From Saprospiraceae bacterium (GTDB lineage Bacteria; Bacteroidota; Bacteroidia; Chitinophagales; Saprospiraceae): 64,000 nucleotides of DNA. The DNA lies in NCBI GenBank assembly GCA_016715965.1, contig JADJXG010000001.1:3167501-3231500 (forward strand). Reading direction: 5' to 3'. This document shows positions 1 through 9,797 of this stretch, one piece after another. Every line of letters begins with the position of its first letter. The first letter of the stretch is position 1. The position numbers and the translations under genes were made by a program. Below the pieces are notes generated by a model that ran no database searches, was not told the DNA's origin, and saw nothing but the letters and a program-made list of their open reading frames with translations.

Positions 1-2847
1 ATTTGGTTGGAGACCAACATTGAGCTTATGCCAAGGAATTCTGAGACCAAAAAAGAATTATTAGAAGAAATTCTTTTAAATGAATTGGGCGTAAAGGATT
101 CTGGAAGAATAAACTACCAGCTGTCCAAGATTTACAAAGATGAATTGGGTATTGAGCATGTGCAAATGCATCAACATATCAACGGTGTAGAAGTGTTGGA
201 TGGCGAATTCAGAATGCATTTATATCCATCTGGCAAATTGATCCTTCATGGAAGAATGGTTATGCCAAATGAAGCCATTAGCTTACAGAGGGGTAGAAAT
301 TTTGATATCAATAAGGTATTAGATAAATTTTATAGTGCAAAAGGAATTTTGCCAAAAAACTCAACCCATTCTTTGGTTTCAACAGGAATCCAATCCATGA
401 AAAATTATTATTGGCGGCATCCTGATTGGAAATCTTGGCATCTTATCAGTTTGGTTAAAGTGACGCCCAATTTACAGGAACATTGGGAGTTATACATTGA
501 TTGTCAAACGGGAGATATTTTAAAATCAATTAAAAACACCTGTAGCCTTTTTTACAATCACTCGCACAATGAAACTTGTAAATCCACCAGCGATGATTTA
601 AATGAATCAATTTTTCCAGGACCGGAAATGGGTTCTGGTTTTGACCTTTTAAATCAACGAAGGGATTTTGGAATCTGGCGAGAGGGTGGTCTTTATTATT
701 TGATCGATGCCACAAAACCAATGTTTGATGCACAAACGAGTCGAATACCTAACAGTGGGGTAGGGGTAATTGTCACTCTGGATGGTTTGTTTAAAAGTGC
801 CAGTTCAAATGAAATTGATTATATAACGAGTCCTGTGAATTCTTGGTCATCCGCTGTCGCTGTATCCGCACACTGCAATGCTGGTGTTGCTTATGATTAT
901 TTTCTGACCACCTTTGGGCGTAATTCAATTGCCAATATCGGAGACAATATTGTTTCTGTCATCAATATCACGGAAGACAATGGCCAAGCTATGGACAATG
1001 CTTTTTGGAATGGCAAAGCCATTTTTTATGGCAATGGCAACAAAGCATTTACCAGTCTGCCGAAGGCATTGGATGTAGCAGGACACGAATTGACCCATGG
1101 TGTTATTCAAAATGAAGCCAACTTGGTTTATGAGAATGAATCAGGTGCAATCAATGAATCCATGGCAGATATTTTTGGAATAATGATGGATAGAAATGAT
1201 TGGACAGTTGGCGAAGAAGTGGTCCTTAAATCATTTTTTCCATCAGGAGCTATGAGAAGTTTTAGCGATCCTCACAATGGCGGATCGAGTTTAAATGATC
1301 CGGGTTGGCAACCCAAACATGTCAATGAACAATATAAAGGGACTTTGGACAATGGAGGTGTGCATATTAACAGTGGCATTCTTAATTATGCCTTTTACCT
1401 AATGTGTACAAAACTGGCTGAAAGTAGATCTGTAGAAGGAGCAAAAATAATGGCTGAAAAAATATACTACAGGGCCTTAACGCAATATTTGATGCGCAAT
1501 TCAGATTTCAAAGATCTAAGGGCAGCCATCGAACTTTCTTGTGTGGATTGGTATCCCACCCTCCCGGATGTATTAGCTTCTGCCATTTATGCTTTTGACA
1601 AGGTTGGTATTCTTAACCCAGGCCCTACAACACCTCCTGATAGATCCATTGAGCCCAATTCTGGGAAAGAATATTTAATTTGTACCAACTTTGAAAACGA
1701 TGGGGTCTATTTATATGATTTTGTTTCAATTCCGGTTAAAATCAGCAATCGAAGAGTCTATTCAAAACCTTCGGTGACGGACAATGGACAAGAAATATTC
1801 TATGTTGGCGAGGATAAAAAATTGTATCAGTTGTATTATGATTCCATCACCCGGGGATATGTGGATTTTGAGGTGGACGACACCCCAATTTACCGCAATG
1901 TTGCGATTTCAAAAAATGGCAGACATTTGGCCATTTTGTACAATACACAGGAAAACAAAATTCACATCTATGATTTTGTGACCGAGACCTACAAAACATT
2001 CGTGATCTACAATCCTACTTCTTCCGGTGGAGCAACGTATGACGTTTTGTTTGCAGACCAGATGGATTTTGATTTAAGTGGTCAATACTTAATGTATGAT
2101 GCATTTAGTGTAATATCTAATTCTGGTATTGAATATTGGGATATTGCTTTCTTAAGGTTTTTCGATCAACAGACTGATGATTTTGGTGATGGAAATATCA
2201 GTAAATTAATTGCCAAGTTGCCTGAAAATACCAGTGTTGGAAATCCGGTTTTTTCAAAGAATAGCCCTGACGTGCTAGCCTTTGATTATATCGAGTCAGA
2301 ATTTTTCTCCACCAGTTACGCATTGTTGGGGATTAATTTAGAGCAAAATACTGCCAGCAGTATTGCAGATAACAGAGATCGGTTGGCCTATGCAAGTTAT
2401 GGTGTAAAAGACAATGCGATTTTATATGACAGCAGAGGCACGTCTAATGAAGTATCCATTGGAGTAAAACCTCTTGCTAGCAATAAAATTTCTTCCGCAG
2501 GTCCGGAAAATATAATTCTTAAAAATGCAAAATGGGGAAGTTGGTTTGCCACAGGAAACCGTAAATTGGTAAATGCTGAAAATATAAGCACCATTTCGGA
2601 AATATCGATTGCTCCCAATCCTTTTGAAGAAGGATTTTATTTGAATTTGGATTCAAAAATGAAGCAATCTGCCATTTTGAAAATTTATGAAGTCACCGGA
2701 AGATCAGTTCGGGAATTGTCCATTGAGTTGACAGAGGGCCCCAACCAGTTTTTTATATCTGGAATGGAGCTCACCAATGGGCTTCACTATTTAAATATTC
2801 AAATAAAGGATGGGGTAAAATCCATTAAGATCTTTAAAAACAATTAA
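1..2847 (+). CDS. M4 (thermolysin-like) metallopeptidase with beta-propeller and T9SS tail, 5' truncated
   Basis: Secreted zinc endopeptidase. The frame is open through base 1, so the true start and signal peptide lie upstream; the TTG at base 7 is not a credible start. Numbering from base 7, an FTP-type propeptide lies in about residues 30-190. The zinc motif HELTH is at 360-364 and the third ligand is Glu384 in NESMAD, 20 residues after the second His as in thermolysin. The catalytic His453 is in GGVHINSG. Residues about 560-860 look like a PD40/WD40-type propeller, unusual for M4 enzymes. The last ~75 residues (ISIAPNPFEEGF...) form a type A T9SS sorting domain, predicting export across the outer membrane and surface attachment or release. 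It precedes three same-strand exported-protein genes and may head their operon. Family call is firm; the propeller is inferred from repeat-like strand patterns. Confidence 0.93.
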   Translation: MWLETNIELMPRNSETKKELLEEILLNELGVKDSGRINYQLSKIYKDELGIEHVQMHQHINGVEVLDGEFRMHLYPSGKLILHGRMVMPNEAISLQRGRNFDINKVLDKFYSAKGILPKNSTHSLVSTGIQSMKNYYWRHPDWKSWHLISLVKVTPNLQEHWELYIDCQTGDILKSIKNTCSLFYNHSHNETCKSTSDDLNESIFPGPEMGSGFDLLNQRRDFGIWREGGLYYLIDATKPMFDAQTSRIPNSGVGVIVTLDGLFKSASSNEIDYITSPVNSWSSAVAVSAHCNAGVAYDYFLTTFGRNSIANIGDNIVSVINITEDNGQAMDNAFWNGKAIFYGNGNKAFTSLPKALDVAGHELTHGVIQNEANLVYENESGAINESMADIFGIMMDRNDWTVGEEVVLKSFFPSGAMRSFSDPHNGGSSLNDPGWQPKHVNEQYKGTLDNGGVHINSGILNYAFYLMCTKLAESRSVEGAKIMAEKIYYRALTQYLMRNSDFKDLRAAIELSCVDWYPTLPDVLASAIYAFDKVGILNPGPTTPPDRSIEPNSGKEYLICTNFENDGVYLYDFVSIPVKISNRRVYSKPSVTDNGQEIFYVGEDKKLYQLYYDSITRGYVDFEVDDTPIYRNVAISKNGRHLAILYNTQENKIHIYDFVTETYKTFVIYNPTSSGGATYDVLFADQMDFDLSGQYLMYDAFSVISNSGIEYWDIAFLRFFDQQTDDFGDGNISKLIAKLPENTSVGNPVFSKNSPDVLAFDYIESEFFSTSYALLGINLEQNTASSIADNRDRLAYASYGVKDNAILYDSRGTSNEVSIGVKPLASNKISSAGPENIILKNAKWGSWFATGNRKLVNAENISTISEISIAPNPFEEGFYLNLDSKMKQSAILKIYEVTGRSVRELSIELTEGPNQFFISGMELTNGLHYLNIQIKDGVKSIKIFKNN

Positions 2848-2889
2848 ATATTATTTTATCTAGTCCAACTAAAGCCAAAAATAATCGAT

Positions 2890-4473
2890 ATGCCAATTAA
2901 TGATTGCCTTAAAGGAGGCCTGCAGCCATATCAACCTTCAGCCTCAAAACCATGGAATGAGCGAAGAATTCATCATCTGTACAACAAATTGTCCAATGGC
3001 GCTCCTGTTCAACTTATCAATGCCGCTAAGTCAAATTCGCCTTCGGTCATCATTGATTTTTTATTAAACAATGCAGCAACTCATCCTTTGCCTGGCGAAA
3101 AGAAATCCGGAGGAACAGTGACCTGGGATTATACCTACCCATGGAGCGCAGAGAAGACAATTGACGCTGACGGCAACATTACCTATTACAAATATTTGGT
3201 TTTGGTGCAACAGTGGTTGAATGGGATGATCAGAGAGGGAATAAAACATAAACTGGTGCTTTTTTGGTCCAATCATTTTGTCGCTGAATCAGGCACCTAT
3301 GGTCATTACCCAAGCTGGGTTTTTCAATATTATTACCTACTGCACAAGAATGCAATGGGTAATTTCAAAACCTTTGTTGAGGATATGGGTAGGACACCTG
3401 CAATGTTGCATTATTTGGATGGAAGGCTAAATATAAAAAACAGACCCAATGAAAATTATGCCCGTGAGTTATTGGAACTTTTTACCATGGGCGTAGGAAA
3501 TTACACGGAGCAGGATGTAAAGGAGATTGCACGCGCATTGACGGGCTGGCAGTTGAGATATTCTTCCACCGACCTTTATCCGGTTGAAGTAGGGCAATTT
3601 TTATTTAGTAGCGGCAACCATGACTTTGGCAATAAAAGGGTCTTGGGGCAATCTTTTACTCCGCAAGATTCCTCTCAATTGGACAAAGGCGATTATAAAC
3701 TGGTGCACAACATCATCTTCAATCAAAGAAAAAATGAAATTGCCAAATTTATTTGTACCAAATTGTACAGATTTTACATGTATCAATACCCACCACCAGA
3801 AATTATAGATGGTCTTGCACAAATTTTCATTCAATCAAACTGGGAGATAATGCCTGTTTTGAAGGCTCTTTTTAAGAGTGAACATTTCTTTGAGGATGAA
3901 AATATGGGTGTTAATATTAAATCAAATATTGATAACTTTATTCACTATTTCCGTTCACTGGATCTCAAGCCAGATGAAGATTACTTTTTCTTTGATTGGC
4001 AAAGAAAAACAGCTGCGGCAAACAATCTCAATAGGGATGCATTAGGCTCCATTTACAACCAATGCGCAAACCTAGGTCAAACACTATTTAATCCTGTCAA
4101 TGTGGCTGGGTGGCAAGGCCACCGGGCCTGGTTAAGTGAATTTGTGTTGGTAAATAGATGGAGGTATAGTCGCGATCATGTAGATTATCATTTACCTTAT
4201 AACGCCACCAAAGAGAAATATCGAAACTTTTTGAAAATGTTGGCGGGCCAAAGTCTTGATCCAAATCAAATTGTGACCAAAGTGATGGAGTATTTTATAA
4301 CATTGCCCATGCCTTTGGATATTATTGAAACTGCTGTCTCCGTCTTCAAAGCAGGCGTTCCTGCCAATTATTTTGAAGACGGCACCTGGGATCTGGATTA
4401 TGTGACCGTGCCCACTCAATTTGCTAATTTGATGAAATATATCACGACCCTTCCTGAATATCAATTATTGTAA
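2890..4473 (+). CDS. DUF1800 family protein
   Basis: A 527-aa protein of the DUF1800 family, whose biochemical role is not established. Typical family features are visible: the N-terminal Trp/Arg/His-Leu stretch (WNERRIHHLYNKLSNG), LVLFWSNHFV, RPNENYARELLELFTMGVG, the following ALTGWQ, and the C-terminal LFNPVNVAGWQGHRAWL segment. No signal peptide or transmembrane segment is visible at the N-terminus, although DUF1800 proteins are commonly thought of as exported. The gene sits 42 bp after the M4 peptidase and 21 bp before a DUF1501 gene; DUF1800-DUF1501 pairing is a known recurring arrangement, so the two products probably work together. The ATG at 2890 is the first in frame after the upstream stop, and the N-terminal family motif begins soon after it. 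Confidence 0.9.
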   Translation: MPINDCLKGGLQPYQPSASKPWNERRIHHLYNKLSNGAPVQLINAAKSNSPSVIIDFLLNNAATHPLPGEKKSGGTVTWDYTYPWSAEKTIDADGNITYYKYLVLVQQWLNGMIREGIKHKLVLFWSNHFVAESGTYGHYPSWVFQYYYLLHKNAMGNFKTFVEDMGRTPAMLHYLDGRLNIKNRPNENYARELLELFTMGVGNYTEQDVKEIARALTGWQLRYSSTDLYPVEVGQFLFSSGNHDFGNKRVLGQSFTPQDSSQLDKGDYKLVHNIIFNQRKNEIAKFICTKLYRFYMYQYPPPEIIDGLAQIFIQSNWEIMPVLKALFKSEHFFEDENMGVNIKSNIDNFIHYFRSLDLKPDEDYFFFDWQRKTAAANNLNRDALGSIYNQCANLGQTLFNPVNVAGWQGHRAWLSEFVLVNRWRYSRDHVDYHLPYNATKEKYRNFLKMLAGQSLDPNQIVTKVMEYFITLPMPLDIIETAVSVFKAGVPANYFEDGTWDLDYVTVPTQFANLMKYITTLPEYQLL

Positions 4474-4494
4474 AACCGCTTTAAGTATTGAAAT

Positions 4495-6183
4495 ATGCAC
4501 AAAGATCATAAAAATCAAAATCATCCATTCTCTAGTGAAAATCTGAAAGAACAACACGACAAAGAACACATTCTTTGGAATCGCAGACAGTTTTTATGGA
4601 CTGGTGGGTTGGCAGGATTGGGCACTGTTTTGTTGGGTGGATTACCAGTTAATTCAATCATGTCAGCAGGGATTCCAAATCCTATGGCTCCCGGCGATGA
4701 AAATATTTTGGTATTGATAAAAATGTTTGGCGGTAATGACGGTTTAAACATGATATTTCCACACACAGACAGTGCCGGTAATACAGCCTATAAAAATTTA
4801 AGACCCACCATAGCCCATCAATACAATACCGATTATACGGACCAAACCATTTTGGGAGGATTTGGTCCTGCTACTCATGCAATGCCCGGGGTCATGGCCA
4901 ATTTAATGCCAATGTGGAATGAAGGAAACATGGCCGTGTTGCACAATGTTGGTTACCCCAAACAAAACTATTCTCATTTTGCCTCCATTGATATCTGGTC
5001 ATCGGCATCGGATGACTTACATGACAAAAGAATTTCTTCAGGAATGATTGGGAGATATTTAGATCAGGATTTCCCTGCATTTACGGAGACACCCCCAACA
5101 GTGCCGCCTGCTTTGAGAATAGGATATAGCACTGATCTCCTTTTTGCAGCTCCAGGTAATCAACAAATGGAGTTGGTCTTCAATGATCCAAATGAGTTTT
5201 ACCGATTGGCTCAGTATGGTAAGCTTTATCCAACCGAGGGATTTGGAGAATGCCCTCAAGGGGAAGAAAGAGCTTATTTGAGACAACTGACCAACAATTC
5301 TTTGAGGTATTCTACAGCGGTTTCAACAGCTTATGCCAAAGCGACCAATAAGATTTCTTACCCAAGAAATACAGCAAGCAGATTGGCAGATCAGTTGGCA
5401 ATTGTTTCCAGGTTGATCAAAGGAAGATTAGGAACAAGACTGTATCTTGTGAATTTGGATGGATTTGACACTCACAGCAACCAAAAAGCGGCCCATGCGA
5501 GATTGATGGGAGATTTTGCCAATTCTGTCAAAGCATTTTACGATGATCTCAAGGCGGACAATGCCCAATCCAATGTAAGCATTTTGACTTATTCTGAATT
5601 TGGCAGAACCATAAAAGAAAATGGATCATTTGGTACTGATCATGGAAATCTTTCCCCGATTTTATTGTTTGGCGATGGGGTCAAGGGCGGATTTTATGGA
5701 GACCCGATCGACCTTTCAGATTCTTCGTTAAATGGTAATGGCACGGTGGTCTTTTATGAAACTCAAAAGAGTCTTGACTTTAGAAGAATATTTAGCTCAG
5801 TGATGAAAGACTGGATGTGCGTCGATTCAGATCTGGTTGACTTTTCAATGGGTAAGCACTATGAACCATTGGACCTAATGGACAATCCTTGCAATACGGG
5901 TAAAGGATCTAATTTTAATACTGTTTTACTGGGTCACCAACCCAGTGATTCGAATATAAAGAATTTAGAAATAAAATTTGCCACCCAATCCTCCAGCGAT
6001 ATTAAGGTTTTTGTAAAGTCTTTGAATGGCTCAACCTTGGCAATTTTATTTGATAAATTTGCTCCAAAAGGATCCTATACAGTCACATTTGATCCAGTTA
6101 AATGGAAAATATTGCCCGGTGAGTATATTTATCAAATAAATGCATCGGGAAAAACATATCTCAGAAGATTTAATGTTGTTTAA
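4495..6183 (+). CDS. DUF1501 family protein with Tat-like signal
   Basis: A 562-aa DUF1501 protein, a family related in fold to sulfatases/alkaline phosphatases but without assigned activity. A long polar N-terminus is followed by NRRQFLWTGGLAGLGTVLLG (about residues 29-48): twin arginines and a hydrophobic stretch resembling a Tat signal. Family motifs include VLIKMFGGNDGLNM, YPKQNYSHFASIDIW, LDGFDTHSNQ and YSEFGRTIKENGSFGTDHG. The last ~75 residues (KNLEIKFATQ...YLRRFNVV) resemble a C-terminal beta-sandwich sorting or FlgD-like domain, so T9SS export after Tat or Sec transport is possible. It lies between DUF1800 and a T9SS protein with gaps of about 20 bp, which supports one transcript. 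The Tat reading rests on the motif alone. Confidence 0.9.
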   Translation: MHKDHKNQNHPFSSENLKEQHDKEHILWNRRQFLWTGGLAGLGTVLLGGLPVNSIMSAGIPNPMAPGDENILVLIKMFGGNDGLNMIFPHTDSAGNTAYKNLRPTIAHQYNTDYTDQTILGGFGPATHAMPGVMANLMPMWNEGNMAVLHNVGYPKQNYSHFASIDIWSSASDDLHDKRISSGMIGRYLDQDFPAFTETPPTVPPALRIGYSTDLLFAAPGNQQMELVFNDPNEFYRLAQYGKLYPTEGFGECPQGEERAYLRQLTNNSLRYSTAVSTAYAKATNKISYPRNTASRLADQLAIVSRLIKGRLGTRLYLVNLDGFDTHSNQKAAHARLMGDFANSVKAFYDDLKADNAQSNVSILTYSEFGRTIKENGSFGTDHGNLSPILLFGDGVKGGFYGDPIDLSDSSLNGNGTVVFYETQKSLDFRRIFSSVMKDWMCVDSDLVDFSMGKHYEPLDLMDNPCNTGKGSNFNTVLLGHQPSDSNIKNLEIKFATQSSSDIKVFVKSLNGSTLAILFDKFAPKGSYTVTFDPVKWKILPGEYIYQINASGKTYLRRFNVV

Positions 6184-6202
6184 ACATCAATTTTAAGAAA
6201 TC

Positions 6203-9115
6203 ATGAAATCTATTTTATATTTTATCGCTTGCATTCTTTCATTGACACTGAATGCGCAATTGCCAATCTACTTTAATACTCTGGACGAATGTAAATTATC
6301 TCCGGGGTGGAATTTTACAACACTGAACGGCAATTATGGATTCAATGTAAACAAGGACCAGGTAAGTGTTTTTCCTGACGGCAGTTGTTTGATTTCATAT
6401 GAGCAAAAAAACAGATCAGATATCACGAGAAGGAGATTTCAGTTGCGGAGTCAGTCTTTTGCCATTGGAGGATATGATCGTTATTATCTGGTTTTTAATA
6501 TGCAATATTTAAGACCCTTTAATTCTACTTTTAATCTTTATATGAATTATGGAACCACCAATATATTGGTAAGGAGTTTTTCTACCGAGGTAAGGGATTT
6601 GACAACACAAAGTGTATCTGTAAGTATTCCAATTTCAGCAACCAGTGTTTACTTTTATTTTGATTATGATTTTAATGGCAATGATGGTGGAACTAAAATT
6701 ATTCTGGATGATTTTATTTTCAGCCCGGACAACGGAGATTGTACAAGAGCATTGCCTATAACCAAATCCGATATTTGTTTGATTGGGCATATCTCAGGGT
6801 CTCTTAGTTTTTCACCCTCTCAAAATATTTGTGCTGGTGATTATTCCGGCTCATCCTGGTATCGTTTCATCTCTGATTTTACAGGATTGGCCCGGGTTAA
6901 TTGTAGTGCCAAATACAATAATTCTCTGACAATTTTTGAGGGTTCCTGCAATAATTTACTCCCTGTAATTTGTACCAACAAGGATGAAATCGGATTTAAA
7001 GGCGAATTCATTGAATTTCAAGTAAAATCAGGTATCAATTATTTTATAAGATCTTCTAGAAAAATCAACGACTTTGGATTAGAAACAGGATCACATTGCA
7101 TTTCTATTGAGCAGATTCCGACCACAACCACACCGCCACCGTCACATGATCTATGTGATCAAAGAACAAAGGTGCAGGTAAATGGACCTTGCGTGCAGGG
7201 CTTTAATCGACATGCGCTGACAGGAAGCAAACTTCCTTCCTTGAATCAAAGATCTCGGGCCGATGTTTGGTATGAGTTCACAGCCATTTCTTCCAAGCCT
7301 CACGAAATAATTCCACATGCCAATTTTGCGGATGTTATCACCATTTTTGAAGGAAACTGTAGTAATTTGATGGAAGTTGTAGCTGCCGATCTCGGACATA
7401 AACTTACATTTAATCCAGTTTCAGGTAAAAATTATATTGTACAAATCACCGGTTACTTTGCTTCGATCGAAGGAGATCTTTGCTTATCTGTGGTAGAACA
7501 ACAGGACAATTCTACTCCCAATGAGATTTGTCAAACCGCCACCCCTTTGGTTTTAAATAGTTCTTGCGTATCCTCTATTTTTACAACCAATCAGCTTAGT
7601 GTAAAAAAGCCAAGTTGCGTGGTGTATCATGCACCGGATGTATGGTTCTCATTCGTTGCTCCTCAAGAGAGACAGGTGGCAATTAGAATCTCTGCCGGCT
7701 TCTTATATCACTTTGCAGTTTACTCTGGAACTTGTACTAATTTGACTGAGAGAATTTGCGGGCTTACACCTGATCCATGTAGTGGATATATTACAATGGA
7801 CAATTTGACAGCTGGTCAAACTTATTTCTTACAAATCATGTCAGCAATCAATATTCTTCCAGCCACAAATGGGCAGTTGTGTGTTAGAATTGATGAATTA
7901 AGTAAAACGACGCCCTTCGAACCAGTGCAATTAAATTTAACCTTGGATTGTTTGCACGGTGTATTGGGCCAAGTCAGTTATACCATCGAAGGTGGAATAT
8001 CACCTATTGAATACAATGGTCCGGATCAATCTGAATTGTATTTACCAGGAGAAATAATTGAGGCATTTGCAGAGGATGCAAATGGATGCAGGAGCTTTGC
8101 TAAGCTTGAATCTAATTGCATTCCGCCAATTAAATGCAATAATTCAAACCTCACAACGGATATTCAAGTGGAGTGTTTGGTGGATCAAATAGGCAGACAG
8201 ACTGGAGAAGTAATTTTGCATGTTTCCGGAAAAGGTGGATCCGGTGTGTATTATTTATATGGCACACAAGATGGTGCAAGACTTAAGCATGGAGATGATT
8301 ACAAGGTCATTGTGATCGATCAAGACTCGTGTTTTGTCATTGAAGAAGGTAGGATTTATTGCCCACCATTCGATTGCGCACAATCGGCTTTGAAAGTTGA
8401 TGTACAATATGATTGCGTAGATACCTTGTTAAAAGCCATTCTCAGAGTAGAGGTTAGTGGCCAACTTGGACAGATAGTATTAAATGGCAATAACTCAGGG
8501 GATTTGTTGGATCAGGGAGAAAATTTTAAAACGACTGTAATCGATGAAGCAGGTTGCGAAAGAGAGATTAATGGTATTATTCAATGTGATTTTGATTCAT
8601 GCGCATACTCCCGGCTAAAATTGGAAGTAGATTATATATGTATCTCATCAGCACCTGGTCAGAATACGGGCAGAGCTGTATTGGTTGTGAATGGAAGTAG
8701 CAAAGCTGGATCTGTCATCTACATCGGAAATCAGCCAGGCGATACACTAATGGATAAAGAATCTTATCACGTCACATTACAGGATCCATTTGGGTGTAGA
8801 TTGGAAGCAGAAGGGGTGATTAATTGTACAGTTTCTTCTTATGATGATTATCACACTGACCTTCTTCAAGTACATCCCAACCCAACAAACGGAATCGTAG
8901 AAGTGATTTTACCAGGCGCTGAAAAAATTAGAAAAAATGAATGGTCGATTTCTGTGACTGATTTAAGTGGCAAATTATGGCTCAGTCAATACTTAAAAGG
9001 GAACGACAAAAGCAAACAACTGATTCTTGATTTGTCCAATCTACCTTCTGGCTTGTATTCTATTCGTGCTGCATCAGATGGAATTTTCCAATGGACTAAA
9101 ATATTGAAATTATAG
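6203..9115 (+). CDS. Large Cys-rich T9SS-exported surface protein with tandem domains
   Basis: A 970-aa exported protein of unknown function. It has a Sec signal peptide (MKSILYFIACILSLTLNAQ), then an N-terminal beta-rich region to about residue 175. Three successive domains of ~120 residues follow, each with a Trp-Tyr/Phe-Phe core (SSWYRF, DVWYEF, DVWFSF), a 'G-x-C-x-NL' turn and a Gln/Phe-Ile strand; these resemble PPC-like domains of Bacteroidota surface proteins. Four repeats of ~70-80 residues with paired cysteines follow at about 578-870 (pattern C...C...G..GD..L..G..Y...V.D..GC...C), loosely SprB-like. The end (LLQVHPNPTNGIVEVILPG...) is a type A T9SS sorting domain. It is 19 bp after the DUF1501 gene, so probably the last gene of that operon. 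Adhesin or matrix role is inference only. Confidence 0.85.
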   Translation: MKSILYFIACILSLTLNAQLPIYFNTLDECKLSPGWNFTTLNGNYGFNVNKDQVSVFPDGSCLISYEQKNRSDITRRRFQLRSQSFAIGGYDRYYLVFNMQYLRPFNSTFNLYMNYGTTNILVRSFSTEVRDLTTQSVSVSIPISATSVYFYFDYDFNGNDGGTKIILDDFIFSPDNGDCTRALPITKSDICLIGHISGSLSFSPSQNICAGDYSGSSWYRFISDFTGLARVNCSAKYNNSLTIFEGSCNNLLPVICTNKDEIGFKGEFIEFQVKSGINYFIRSSRKINDFGLETGSHCISIEQIPTTTTPPPSHDLCDQRTKVQVNGPCVQGFNRHALTGSKLPSLNQRSRADVWYEFTAISSKPHEIIPHANFADVITIFEGNCSNLMEVVAADLGHKLTFNPVSGKNYIVQITGYFASIEGDLCLSVVEQQDNSTPNEICQTATPLVLNSSCVSSIFTTNQLSVKKPSCVVYHAPDVWFSFVAPQERQVAIRISAGFLYHFAVYSGTCTNLTERICGLTPDPCSGYITMDNLTAGQTYFLQIMSAINILPATNGQLCVRIDELSKTTPFEPVQLNLTLDCLHGVLGQVSYTIEGGISPIEYNGPDQSELYLPGEIIEAFAEDANGCRSFAKLESNCIPPIKCNNSNLTTDIQVECLVDQIGRQTGEVILHVSGKGGSGVYYLYGTQDGARLKHGDDYKVIVIDQDSCFVIEEGRIYCPPFDCAQSALKVDVQYDCVDTLLKAILRVEVSGQLGQIVLNGNNSGDLLDQGENFKTTVIDEAGCEREINGIIQCDFDSCAYSRLKLEVDYICISSAPGQNTGRAVLVVNGSSKAGSVIYIGNQPGDTLMDKESYHVTLQDPFGCRLEAEGVINCTVSSYDDYHTDLLQVHPNPTNGIVEVILPGAEKIRKNEWSISVTDLSGKLWLSQYLKGNDKSKQLILDLSNLPSGLYSIRAASDGIFQWTKILKL

Positions 9116-9189
9116 TAAACTTAATAGTTTAAGGCGTATGTCTTTGGGTATTTTAGAGACAATGGGTGTTTTTGATTTCACACTTTATT

Positions 9190-9690
9190 TTATTTGAGCC
9201 AAATTTCTGTAGCGCCATCTTGTTGGATCGATTGCCAGAGACGAATGGATGGATGAAACTTGAGTATATTTCTGATTTCATCCCTCAGAATTCCTTCTCC
9301 CTTTCCATGAATGATTTGAATGCTGTATAGCTTTTGGTCAATTGCCCACTCCAGAAATTCATTGAATTTATCCAATTGATAGGAAAAGATTCTCTCTTTG
9401 GGACCTTGTAATAGTTGGGGTGCTAAAGTATGAATGTGCAAATCCAGTGTGTTTGAGCGGAATGAAGTGATAGATTCCTTGGTATTTTGAGGTTCTGATT
9501 CTAAGTTTAGATCAATATCCAACACATACTCTGGCGCCATTTCCAATTCTGTTGGATTGAATTTTTTCAGACCTTCGTTGGTCCTTAAAAGAATCAATCC
9601 ATTGGAGTCTGTTCCTTCAAAATAACCTCTTTTCTTTCCATTTTGATGGATAAGCTCATCCCCAATCCAGAGTTCGTCTATATTTATCAC
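9190..9690 (-). CDS. Smr-domain protein
   Basis: A 166-aa protein whose C-terminal half is a Smr domain: LDLHIHTL at about residues 81-88, the long amphipathic helix, then IIHGKGEGILRDEIRNIL and the closing strand ATEIWLK. Smr domains occur as nucleases or RNA-binding modules in MutS2 and in stand-alone proteins. The N-terminal ~55 residues form a small beta-barrel-like domain, as in the Bacteroidota DUF2027/Smr proteins. Translation appears to begin with GTG (MINIDELWIGD), as no ATG lies near. It is transcribed away from pntAA, with 107 bp between the two starts, and converges on the upstream T9SS gene. Specific substrate cannot be inferred. Confidence 0.82.
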   Translation of the reverse strand: MINIDELWIGDELIHQNGKKRGYFEGTDSNGLILLRTNEGLKKFNPTELEMAPEYVLDIDLNLESEPQNTKESITSFRSNTLDLHIHTLAPQLLQGPKERIFSYQLDKFNEFLEWAIDQKLYSIQIIHGKGEGILRDEIRNILKFHPSIRLWQSIQQDGATEIWLK

Positions 9691-9797
9691 AACAACTAAC
9701 TAATTAATTTATGTACTGATTGTTTTAAAAAGTAATTCACTTTTTTGTGTATTTGGGAGTATTTTAAATATCTTCGCGGCTTCAAAATTGAAAAGCG

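Noticed and set aside
7..9. TTG at base 7 as the start of the M4 peptidase
   Set aside because: The frame is open to base 1 and the product would lack a signal peptide; the gene begins upstream of the window.
9116..9131. TAAACT-TAAT-AGTTTA hairpin after the 970-aa protein gene as a terminator
   Set aside because: The stem is short and AT-only with no T-tract following.
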